DNA from: an uncultured Lachnospiraceae bacterium
GTDB lineage: Bacteria > Bacillota > Clostridia > Lachnospirales > Lachnospiraceae
Length of the DNA stretch: 12,829 bases
Assembly: GCA_900555195.1 (NCBI GenBank)
Contig: USKC01000060.1
Location: 1 to 12,829 of the forward strand
Reading direction: 5' to 3'
Both the position numbers and the translations under genes were made by a program. Positions 6,835 to 11,500 of the stretch are shown here, in pieces; position 1 is the first letter of the stretch, and every line of letters begins with the position of its first letter. Under the pieces are notes generated by a model. It was not told the origin of the DNA. It made no database searches and worked only from the letters and a program-made list of their open reading frames with translations.

Positions 6835-7137
6835 TTACCTCCCGTACACTTCCCGGATGCAATCAGCGCTATGAAGCTTTGTAAGCCTTGCCAATTCTGC
6901 AAGTACTAAAGAGGCTCCACTACGGCTTATACCGTCTTCTTTGCAATTATCTGCCATGCAAAAGGCAAGCCCCAGGACGACATCTTCTGCCATGCTTATA
7001 ATGTTGCTATCCCCGATTAACGATGTTCTAACGGTCGAACGCTTATCATCCTCATCCACTTTGACAAATGCCATAACCGCTTTTCCGCTTTGCTGAACAA
7101 TTTCTTTCCCGTCCTCAAAAATTTTCACCTCGACCAT
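6835..7137 (-). CDS. Hypothetical phage early protein
   Basis: A 100-aa protein of unrecognised family. The first half is strand-rich (VEVKIFEDGKEIVQQSGKAVMAFVKVDED), and the second half is helical (MAEDVVLGLAFCMADNC, then ASLVLAELARLTKLHSADCIREVYG), so it may be a small alpha/beta fold. The ATG at 7137 has AAAGGAAG about 9 bases upstream. Its stop overlaps the ribosome-binding site of the next gene. The 80 bases before it carry a strong hairpin (7190-7215) that could affect its expression. Confidence 0.65.
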   Translation of the reverse strand: MVEVKIFEDGKEIVQQSGKAVMAFVKVDEDDKRSTVRTSLIGDSNIISMAEDVVLGLAFCMADNCKEDGISRSGASLVLAELARLTKLHSADCIREVYGR

Positions 7138-7189
7138 TTCTTTTCTTCCTTTCTCATTCTATAATGCATATATCAACTATTTCTTTTGG

Positions 7190-7215
7190 CCTCGCCGCTC
7201 TACCAAGCGGCGGGG
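7190..7215. other. Strong 10-bp hairpin between early genes
   Basis: The arms 7190-7199 (CCTCGCCGCT) and 7206-7215 (AGCGGCGGGG) pair over 10 bases with one G-U and a 6-base loop. It lies in the untranslated stretch between the 31-aa gene and the 100-aa gene. No run of T follows on either strand, so it is not a standard terminator. It may act in RNA processing, stability or attenuation; this is inference. Confidence 0.55.
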
Positions 7216-7217
7216 TC

Positions 7218-7313
7218 TTACTCTGTCCAATGGCACTTACCGTCATTGACCTCCACCGTCTGTCCGGCCTGCTCCCAGGCAGCCAGCACTTCAGCTACTG
7301 TTATTTCCTGCAT
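7218..7313 (-). CDS. 31-residue small phage protein
   Basis: A short open frame of 31 codons from ATG 7313 to TAA 7218. It begins MQEITVAEVLAAWEQAGQ, continues TVEVNDGKC and ends HWTE. It starts 24 bases after the stop of the upstream gene and has an AGGAGG 9 bases before the ATG, one of the best ribosome-binding sites in the operon. The sequence suggests one amphipathic helix followed by a strand. No family is recognised. The spacing, operon position and ribosome-binding site are the reasons for calling it. Confidence 0.58.
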   Translation of the reverse strand: MQEITVAEVLAAWEQAGQTVEVNDGKCHWTE

Positions 7314-7337
7314 TATGCTTGTCCTCCTTTCCCGGCC

Positions 7338-7592
7338 TTACGCCGGTTCCTCCGCAATCCCGTACGCCCGTGATGCAATGTCGCTCCACGCTTGGTCGTG
7401 CTCGCTCTCTGTAATCTCTCCGGTCAACCACAATGCCCAGAGACAGCCATCCAAAAAGTTATAGCTTTTGTCTGGGGTGATCTTCAGGTTGTGGTATTCT
7501 TTCTTGATGATCGCTGCAAGCGCAATCCTTCCCGCATCGTCATCGTTATCACTGAGATTATAAATTAGCCGCTCCATTGTGCACTTTTCCAT
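7338..7592 (-). CDS. Small hypothetical phage protein
   Basis: An 84-aa acidic helical protein beginning MEKCTMERLIYNLSDNDDD, with a second half reading NFLDGCLWALWLTGEIT and SEHDQAWSDIASRAYGI. I do not recognise a family. The frame extends to a TTG at 7610, but the ATG at 7592 has GGAG 8 bases upstream that overlaps the previous gene's stop, which fits the tight packing here. No membrane segment: the Trp/Leu stretch is short and broken by Gly. Confidence 0.62.
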   Translation of the reverse strand: MEKCTMERLIYNLSDNDDDAGRIALAAIIKKEYHNLKITPDKSYNFLDGCLWALWLTGEITESEHDQAWSDIASRAYGIAEEPA

Positions 7593-7606
7593 CCTTTGCA
7601 CTCCTC

Positions 7607-7894
7607 TCAATCATCACCAAAAATCAGCTGTTGCAGCCTGGTCTTATGCTCCCTCTTTTCTGGCTCCGGGGCTGCGGAAAACTGCGACATTGGCACCCGG
7701 AGCCGCCCTGTCGACCGGTCAGCGATAATCTGACCGATTTTAATCTTCCTGTAGATCGTATCCGTGCTGACCTTCAGGGTTCCGGCCGCCTGCTCCGGCG
7801 TGGCCCATTCCTCATATTTCTGCTGCTTTTCCAGCAGTTCTATGAGATGGTCAACCTTGGCTTCCAGCTCATCCATCCTTTCTTCCAGATACAT
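7607..7894 (-). CDS. AlpA/excisionase-like helix-turn-helix protein
   Basis: A 95-aa DNA-binding protein. Residues 2-27 form a short coiled coil with leucine-zipper spacing (LEAKVDHLIELLEKQ). Residues 30-70 are a MerR/AlpA-type winged helix: WATPEQAAGTLKVSTDTIYRKI, then IADRSTGRLRVPMSQF. This matches the helix-turn-helix family used by excisionases and early transcription regulators. It could be the element's recombination directionality factor, since no other xis candidate is visible, or a regulator of the early operon. It starts at an ATG with AAAGGAAG upstream. It is separated from the next upstream minus-strand gene by 211 bases, occupied by an antisense gene. Confidence 0.75.
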   Translation of the reverse strand: MYLEERMDELEAKVDHLIELLEKQQKYEEWATPEQAAGTLKVSTDTIYRKIKIGQIIADRSTGRLRVPMSQFSAAPEPEKREHKTRLQQLIFGDD

Positions 7895-7913
7895 TTTCTT
7901 CCTTCCTTTCCCG

Positions 7914-7922
7914 TGCTATAAT
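7914..7922 (+). promoter_or_regulatory. Extended -10 promoter for the antisense small gene
   Basis: The plus strand reads TGCTATAAT, a perfect extended -10. No good -35 is seen 17 bases upstream, which extended -10 promoters tolerate. Transcription would begin near 7929 and give a leader of about 14 bases carrying AAGGGAGG before the ATG at 7943. Confidence 0.5.
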
Positions 7923-7942
7923 CTCCCTGAGAAGGGAGGTAC

Positions 7943-8125
7943 ATGGTTTTTACTGAAGTAGAACAAAAAATTTATGATTCCATAGCCGAAAAAGGGCAAT
8001 ACAGGTATTCTTCGGATATGGCTATCAAATCTGCTGAGATAAAAGCAATCGATTCCCTTAAATCAAATGGCTATATCTCTGTAAAAGCTGAATCCATTGG
8101 TTTTATTATCGCTGAAACCATTTAG
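7943..8125 (+). CDS. Small winged-helix-like protein, antisense to the early operon
   Basis: A 60-aa protein on the plus strand among minus-strand genes. It begins MVFTEVEQKIYDSIAEKGQY and ends with strand-like SVKAESIGFIIAETI. Helices followed by a two-stranded end (DSLKSNGYISVKAESIGFII) look like a small winged helix, but I cannot name a family. Support for a real gene: GGGAGG 4 bases before the ATG, an extended -10 at 7914-7922, and a 211-base gap in the minus-strand gene order that it exactly fills. Its last 20 bases overlap the tail of the convergent 75-aa gene. It may be made in the lysogen and oppose the early transcript; that is inference. Confidence 0.6.
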   Translation: MVFTEVEQKIYDSIAEKGQYRYSSDMAIKSAEIKAIDSLKSNGYISVKAESIGFIIAETI

Positions 8126-8333
8126 GCCTGGCTTTCAAATGCGCTATCCGTACCTTGACTCTTTCAATCAGGTTCGGGTAGCTTTCTTCTACCATCCCAA
8201 CCTCTTTTCCGGTGTTCCAATCTCTTATCCTGACGCTGTGAACACCTCTAAGGAAACTGCTTTTAAACATCACACAATAGTGCTTTTCTCCATCTTTGAA
8301 AAAGATGTACTTCTGGTGATAATCAACGCCCAC
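8106..8333 (-). CDS. Hypothetical phage early protein
   Basis: A 75-aa basic protein opening with GVDYHQKYIFFKDGEKHYCV and containing SVRIRDWNTGKEVGMVEE, which suggests a small beta sheet, followed by a helix (NLIERVKVRIAHLKARPKW). I do not recognise the family. The start is a GTG at 8333 with AAGGAGGTGAT, a near-perfect anti-Shine-Dalgarno match, 9 bases upstream. It is the second gene of the early operon after the Cro-like gene. Its 3' end overlaps the convergent plus-strand gene by 20 bases. Confidence 0.65.
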   Translation of the reverse strand: MGVDYHQKYIFFKDGEKHYCVMFKSSFLRGVHSVRIRDWNTGKEVGMVEESYPNLIERVKVRIAHLKARPKWFQR

Positions 8334-8377
8334 CTCTCATCACCTCCTTCACACTTTTCGCTCCCTCACTGTCCTGT

Positions 8378-8587
8378 TTATTGGACAGTCGATGATGTAT
8401 CCTGTTCAAGAAAGTATTCAATCGGAACACCAAAATATTTTGACAGTTTACTTAGACTTTCGAGGCTAGGTTCACTCCTTCCAGACTTCCAGTTTGAAAA
8501 TGCAGTTTGGCTAATTCCTGTTTCTTTGGATACCTGGTAGCTGGTTTTGTTTTTTTCAGCTAATAAAGCCTGATATTTTTCGTACAA
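8378..8587 (-). CDS. Cro-like XRE-family repressor
   Basis: A 69-aa helix-turn-helix protein, first gene of the minus-strand early operon. The HTH covers about 16-37: TSYQVSKETGISQTAFSNWKSGRS. I take the TTG at 8587 as start because AAAGGTGG lies 7 bases before it and the resulting N-terminus (MYEKYQALL) aligns without gaps to the divergent repressor (MYEVFEQLL), 32 of 60 residues identical. The longer frame from 8650 would run through the operator region. It likely represses the lysogeny promoter and early promoter as Cro does. Its recognition helix core is nearly the same as in the CI-like protein, so the two should share operators. Confidence 0.82.
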   Translation of the reverse strand: MYEKYQALLAEKNKTSYQVSKETGISQTAFSNWKSGRSEPSLESLSKLSKYFGVPIEYFLEQDTSSTVQ

Positions 8588-8599
8588 ATTTTCACCACC

Positions 8600-8790
8600 T
8601 TTCTGCTTTCGTCCTATTGAAAATACTTTCGCGCTGTGATATACTTTCAATTACAAAACTACTACATTTTAAATGTAAGCATATCACATTCGCAAGTATT
8701 TTGATGCGCTTGCTTTCGTTTGCGTAATTAAACAATACTACACTTTTCGTTAGCAGTCAAGACATTTTGCTAACTTTTGCGAAAGTATGC
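8600..8790. promoter_or_regulatory. Divergent operator/promoter region between cro-like and cI-like genes
   Basis: Repeated CTTTCG-type elements fill this 228-base gap. TGCTTTCGT occurs at 8604 and 8711. ATACTTTCGC at 8623-8632 recurs as its exact reverse complement at 8779-8788. ATACTTTCAA is at 8641, and CGCAAGTATT (inverse of AATACTTGCG) at 8691. CTTTC cores at 8606, 8626 and 8644 are 20 and 18 bases apart, about two helical turns. ACTTTTGCGAAAGT at 8773-8786 is a near palindrome. These are likely binding sites for the Cro- and CI-like proteins. Confidence 0.65.
8666..8695 (-). promoter_or_regulatory. Candidate early promoter (cro-like operon)
   Basis: On the minus strand TTGCGA (8690-8695) and TAAAAT (8666-8671) are separated by 18 bases and point toward the Cro-like gene. 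The -10 lies inside the palindrome TACATTTTAAATGTA (8663-8677), and the -35 overlaps a CTTGCG operator-like element, so repressor binding would block it. The match is moderate (4/6 and 5/6). Confidence 0.45.
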
Positions 8791-8815
8791 TGCGTTTGTG
8801 AAAGGAGCATAACTA

Positions 8816-9247
8816 ATGTATGAAGTATTTGAACAACTTCTACAAAAATACGGCGTTACCTCGTACAAAGTAGCAAAGGAAGCAGGAGTGACGCAAACTG
8901 CATTAAGTAATTGGAAATCCGGAAGAAGTACACCTACAACAAAGACCCTTCAAAAAATAGCTGATTATTTTGGAGTTACGATCGACTATATCATGACGGG
9001 AAAAGACGATTCAGCGAAATCAGAGATTAAGCAAGAACTAACTGCACGCGATGAGCGAGACATCGCCAAAGACCTTGATCGGATCATGGGCGAAATAAGA
9101 AAAGATGACGATGGGCCCCTGTATTATAACGGCGTCGAAATTGACGATGCCTCTATTAATCTGTTACAGAACGCCATCGAGTATGCCTTGAGAGAAACCA
9201 AAAAAGAAAATAAGGTGAAATACAATCCTCATAAAAACAAAAAGTAG
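8816..9247 (+). CDS. CI/ImmR-like phage repressor (XRE family)
   Basis: A 143-aa repressor. The N-terminal HTH (about 16-37, TSYKVAKEAGVTQTALSNWK) is followed by an XRE helix bundle to residue 60. The C-terminal part (74-143) has an Asp/Glu-rich linker, a GPLYYNGVEIDDASINLLQN block and a Lys-rich end, as in ImmR-type repressors that lack the LexA/CI self-cleavage peptidase and are cleaved by ImmA. The ImmA gene 11 bases downstream supports this. GGAG lies 8 bases before the ATG. It should keep the minus-strand early operon off by binding the operators at 8600-8790. Confidence 0.85.
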   Translation: MYEVFEQLLQKYGVTSYKVAKEAGVTQTALSNWKSGRSTPTTKTLQKIADYFGVTIDYIMTGKDDSAKSEIKQELTARDERDIAKDLDRIMGEIRKDDDGPLYYNGVEIDDASINLLQNAIEYALRETKKENKVKYNPHKNKK

Positions 9248-9258
9248 GTGGGGTTATC

Positions 9259-9702
9259 TTGGAAACTTTTGAACGTAGGATGCACCGGATATTAAATTAC
9301 TATATACGCATTACCGGTACGCGAGATCCTTTAGAAATAGCCCGTTCGCTTGGCATAGGGATTGCTATCGTGCCATTGGGAAATATCGCAGGGAATTATA
9401 AACTGCTTAAACGGAAGAGATGGATTTTTATAAATGAAAATATTCCTATAGAAAGTCCCCTTTTCCGCATAGTGGTTGCCCATGAATTAGGACATGCAAT
9501 ATTCCATCGCAAGGAAAACTGTGCCTTTCTGAGAAGCAAAACTTTATTATTGACAAGCGGAATTGAACGTGAAGCGAATATTTTTGCAGCACATTTGCTG
9601 ATCTCGGATGAAATGCTTCATGAATACGCTGGTTTTACCAAAGATCAATTTTGTGTTTGTACGGGATATCCAATGGAACTTCTTGAATTACGTTTGAAGT
9701 GA
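9259..9702 (+). CDS. ImmA/IrrE family metallopeptidase
   Basis: A 147-aa zinc peptidase. The motif HELGH (75-79) gives two zinc ligands and the catalytic Glu76. The third ligand is likely Glu105 in EREANIFAAHLL (103-114), the usual spacing in the family. ImmA-type enzymes cleave the partner ImmR/CI repressor after DNA damage or other signals and so start induction. The start is a TTG at 9259 with GGTGGGG upstream; the gene is 11 bases from the repressor stop and on the same transcript. The protein is near the normal family length, with no truncation. Confidence 0.92.
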   Translation: METFERRMHRILNYYIRITGTRDPLEIARSLGIGIAIVPLGNIAGNYKLLKRKRWIFINENIPIESPLFRIVVAHELGHAIFHRKENCAFLRSKTLLLTSGIEREANIFAAHLLISDEMLHEYAGFTKDQFCVCTGYPMELLELRLK

Positions 9703-9738
9703 TAATCACTTATGGTGAATAGAATAGGAGCGTAGGCA

Positions 9739-10344
9739 ATGAAAGCTGAAAAGAACAGAATTAAAGTCGGTAATTTGCCGCAGGTGAATACGCTTAATGA
9801 TTTATGCCGTTATTTTCCTGGCATTCCTTCCAATGATCGGAAGAATCACAAAAAGAATGGTTACATCATACCTATGGTGTTTGTATTGATCGTTGCGGCC
9901 ATGACATCTTTCATAACCGCTCAGCCAGTACCCGTTTCTGAAGAGCAAACTGCAGTAATAGAAGAAACGGAATTTCAAGAAGAAGGCATTCCTGAAATGC
10001 AGATATATTATAGTACAGCTGAGCTAAACGTCAGAAGCGGGCCGAGCACTGATTATGAAATAATAGATACTATTTCCTTTGGAGACGAAGTTGAAGTCGT
10101 CGCCATTGAAGAAGGATGGGCGGAAATCAAAACATTAGAGGAAAATGCATATGTATCAGCCGATTATCTTAGCCAATCACAGCCGGAGACAACATCAGAA
10201 AATGAAGGACCAATGGTTTGGGTGTCTTATAGCGGAAATAAATATCATTCAAATCCATCGTGCAGTGGCATGAAAGGCGCAACACAAGTTACTCTGAGAA
10301 GTGCGCAGATGACTGGAAAAACTCCGTGTTCAAAATGCTATTAA
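9739..10344 (+). CDS. Membrane-anchored SH3-domain protein with C-terminal Cys/His motif
   Basis: A 201-aa protein. A charged cytoplasmic N-terminus (1-41) precedes one membrane helix (about 42-61, IIPMVFVLIVAAMTSFI). An acidic spacer leads to a bacterial SH3 domain (88-145: ELNVRSGPSTDYEIIDT, GWAEIK, AYVSADYL). The C-terminal unit (160-201) reads VWVSYSGNKYHSNPSCSGM with PCSKC at the end; H170, C175, C197 and C200 could bind metal. That unit is familiar from clostridial surface and nuclease-associated proteins but has no known reaction. The positive N-terminus suggests an outward SH3 domain touching the cell wall. AGGAG lies 9 bases upstream. It sits in the lysogeny operon, so it is probably made in the lysogen; exclusion of other phages is a guess. 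Confidence 0.72.
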   Translation: MKAEKNRIKVGNLPQVNTLNDLCRYFPGIPSNDRKNHKKNGYIIPMVFVLIVAAMTSFITAQPVPVSEEQTAVIEETEFQEEGIPEMQIYYSTAELNVRSGPSTDYEIIDTISFGDEVEVVAIEEGWAEIKTLEENAYVSADYLSQSQPETTSENEGPMVWVSYSGNKYHSNPSCSGMKGATQVTLRSAQMTGKTPCSKCY

Positions 10345-10356
10345 AAGGAGATTGAT

Positions 10357-11007
10357 ATGAACCCGAAACTTATTGTTCTTTTCGTTCTTTTGTTTTTAGA
10401 TGTTGGATTTATTCCGCGTTTTTCTCAGTACGATACTGCAGATAAAATCTTTGCAATGATCTCTTTTGTAGGGACAGCAGTTATTATATTTTTAATTATC
10501 GTAGAAAAAAGAAAAAAGAAAAATGAGGACAAATATTTTTCAGAAGAAATTGCCTCTCAACGCAACAGAATTATCAAATTGATTGATGATGGAACACTTC
10601 CGCCAGTTGAATCTCATTCTGTTATACTGCAAAAAGGAGAGCGCGCTTTTTGTGAACTTCCAGGAAGCTTGATTATAACAAAGAATAAGGTGCTTGGTAC
10701 ATCTGGAGGTAATGGCGGAGTATCCGTCAGAGTTGCAAAAGGCGTCTACGTCCATTCTGGCTCTTCTGCGAGCAAAAAAATTTATGGAGATGTAACTACA
10801 GCATATAATGGAACTCTTGTAGTTACTTCACGCAGAATAGTATTTCTGAATCCGGAAAAAGGATTTGAAATTCCGTTTTCTAAAATAACTGGCTTATATT
10901 CAACTTTTGATATGATTACTTTTCAGCAAGGAAATAAATCATACATGCTCTCTGTTTATAACTCTGACATCATCGAAAGGTTGGTACATAAGCTTGCAGG
11001 AAATTAA
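10357..11007 (+). CDS. Two-helix membrane protein with PH-like cytoplasmic domain
   Basis: A 216-aa protein. Two membrane helices (about 4-22 and 31-49) are followed by RKKKN, which places the remainder in the cytoplasm. Residues 90-212 look like a bacterial PH/GRAM-type beta domain: GERAFCELPGSLIITKNKV, a glycine-rich loop, then GTLVVTSRRIVFLNPEKGFEI, PFSKITGLY and a final helix ERLVHKL. Such domains in Bacillota bind membranes or proteins; the target here is unknown. AAAAGGAG lies 7 bases before the ATG, and the SH3 protein gene ends 12 bases upstream, so the two are probably made together. The pair shows the AT-rich base use of the repressor genes, unlike the replication block. Confidence 0.68.
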   Translation: MNPKLIVLFVLLFLDVGFIPRFSQYDTADKIFAMISFVGTAVIIFLIIVEKRKKKNEDKYFSEEIASQRNRIIKLIDDGTLPPVESHSVILQKGERAFCELPGSLIITKNKVLGTSGGNGGVSVRVAKGVYVHSGSSASKKIYGDVTTAYNGTLVVTSRRIVFLNPEKGFEIPFSKITGLYSTFDMITFQQGNKSYMLSVYNSDIIERLVHKLAGN

Positions 11008-11046
11008 AGCCGCCCAGTGCCAGAGCGCTGAAGTGGAATAGAAACC

Positions 11047-11064
11047 TTGACAATATAATATACT
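11047..11064 (+). promoter_or_regulatory. Toxin promoter region
   Basis: TATAAT at 11054-11059 points toward the toxin gene, but no good -35 is found 16-18 bases upstream, so it should be weaker than the antisense promoter. TTGACA directly precedes it (11047-11052) with wrong spacing. The block is repeated in inverted orientation at the antisense promoter with one base difference. Confidence 0.45.
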
Positions 11065-11090
11065 TACCTAGGCAGCCGGGGGACGTGCTC

Positions 11091-11121
11091 TATCCCGTTC
11101 CGAGTCTTGCGGAAAGGGGTG
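11091..11121 (+). promoter_or_regulatory. Hairpin sequestering the toxin ribosome-binding site
   Basis: Bases 11091-11102 pair with 11110-11121 (eleven pairs, one G-A mismatch, 7-base loop). The Shine-Dalgarno AAAGGGG (11113-11119) is inside the 3' arm. Closed leaders of this kind are typical of type I toxin mRNAs. Confidence 0.65.
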
Positions 11122-11127
11122 GTATTT

Positions 11128-11211
11128 ATGAGTACATATGAGGAATTACAGTTAATTATTTCTGTGGCCCTTTTGATCATCGCAATACTGACTTATACTC
11201 ATAAAAAATAG
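11128..11211 (+). CDS. Putative holin-like toxin of a type I toxin-antitoxin system
   Basis: A 27-aa peptide from ATG 11128 to TAG 11211. It begins MSTYEELQLIISVALL, continues as a single hydrophobic helix and ends YTHKK. This is the form of the Hol_Tox family (MSTYE plus one membrane helix plus a basic tail), small membrane peptides thought to permeabilise or depolarise the host membrane. AAAGGGG lies 8 bases before the ATG. The surrounding elements fit a type I system: a structured leader covering the ribosome-binding site, a terminator right at the stop codon, and a convergent antisense RNA sharing that terminator. Family assignment is strong; toxicity is inferred from the family. Confidence 0.85.
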   Translation: MSTYEELQLIISVALLIIAILTYTHKK

Positions 11212-11245
11212 CCGTCCTGCCCTGGTAAGCTGACGGCCATTTTTT
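11203..11245. terminator. Bidirectional terminator of the toxin mRNA and antisense RNA
   Basis: GCCGTC (11211-11216) and GACGGC (11232-11237) form a stem. On the plus strand CATTTTTT follows (11238-11245); on the minus strand TATTTTTT follows (11210-11203). Both convergent RNAs therefore end in the same hairpin and are complementary over it. Confidence 0.8.
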
Positions 11246-11298
11246 AGATAAGCTTCGCCGGGACGGGTGAGGTGCATTCACCTTCCGGCTGTCTTGTT
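11205..11298 (-). ncRNA. Antisense RNA antitoxin (type I)
   Basis: A consensus promoter on the minus strand would start an RNA near 11298 that ends at the bidirectional terminator, about 95 bases long. It carries a 5' hairpin (AGGTG-AATG-CACCT, enclosed by GCCGG/CCGGC) and overlaps the 3' end of the toxin mRNA, including the terminator. This is the arrangement of BsrG/SR4 and TxpA/RatA systems, where the antisense RNA blocks or degrades the toxin mRNA. Existence is inferred from promoter, terminator and toxin; ends are estimates. Confidence 0.68.
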
Positions 11299-11304
11299 AA
11301 GTAT

Positions 11305-11333
11305 ATTATATGTCAATGCTTCTGATTTGTCAA
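11305..11333 (-). promoter_or_regulatory. Consensus promoter of the antisense RNA
   Basis: TTGACA (11328-11333) and TATAAT (11305-11310) are both perfect and separated by exactly 17 bases, reading toward the toxin gene. It is the best sigma-A-type promoter in the window. Confidence 0.82.
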
Positions 11334-11371
11334 AAAGAAAAACCGCCCCAGTGTTACCAGCACCGGAGCGG
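11331..11371 (-). terminator. Minus-strand terminator upstream of the antitoxin promoter
   Basis: Positions 11343-11353 pair with 11361-11371 (eleven pairs, two G-U, 7-base loop). The minus strand continues TTTTTCTTTTTG, a good U-tract. No minus-strand protein gene ends here, so it implies a minus-strand transcript from the integrase leader or protects the antitoxin promoter from read-through. Confidence 0.7.
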
Positions 11372-11395
11372 AATCCCAGAAAATACTGCACAGGC

Positions 11396-11465
11396 CCGGA
11401 GGCCGTGGCAAATATCCTCTACACAATGGATATTCTACCACAAACCTCCGGCACCTGTACAGGTG
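11396..11465. other. Long hairpin and 14-bp palindrome in the integrase leader
   Basis: Three arm pairs nest: CCGGAGG (11396) with CCTCCGG (11445), GTGG (11405) with CCAC (11438), and AATATCC (11411) with GGATATT (11428), 18 pairs in all with a 10-base loop. The perfect palindrome CACCTGTACAGGTG (11452-11465) follows, then a T-rich stretch. No open frame explains it. It may be part of a minus-strand RNA ending at 11331, a leader control element, or an operator for the integrase gene. Confidence 0.6.
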
Positions 11466-11500
11466 TTATTTTTATACTCATTTTTAAGGAGGTACGGAAC

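Noticed and set aside
7190..7215. tRNA or tRNA-like gene because of the D-arm-like GCTTGGTAGAGC
   Set aside because: No anticodon arm, T arm or acceptor stem can be drawn around it.
8368..8389. Hairpin ACTGTCC/GGACAGT at the end of the cro-like gene as a terminator
   Set aside because: No T-tract follows on either strand and the early operon appears to continue through it.
8588..8650. Longer N-terminus of the Cro-like protein
   Set aside because: It would cross the operator elements; the TTG at 8587 has a ribosome-binding site and aligns with the first residue of the paralogous repressor.
11267..11500. Upstream extension of the integrase frame
   Set aside because: It would run through the antitoxin promoter and hairpins; the ATG at 11501 has AAGGAGG and matches the usual integrase N-terminus.
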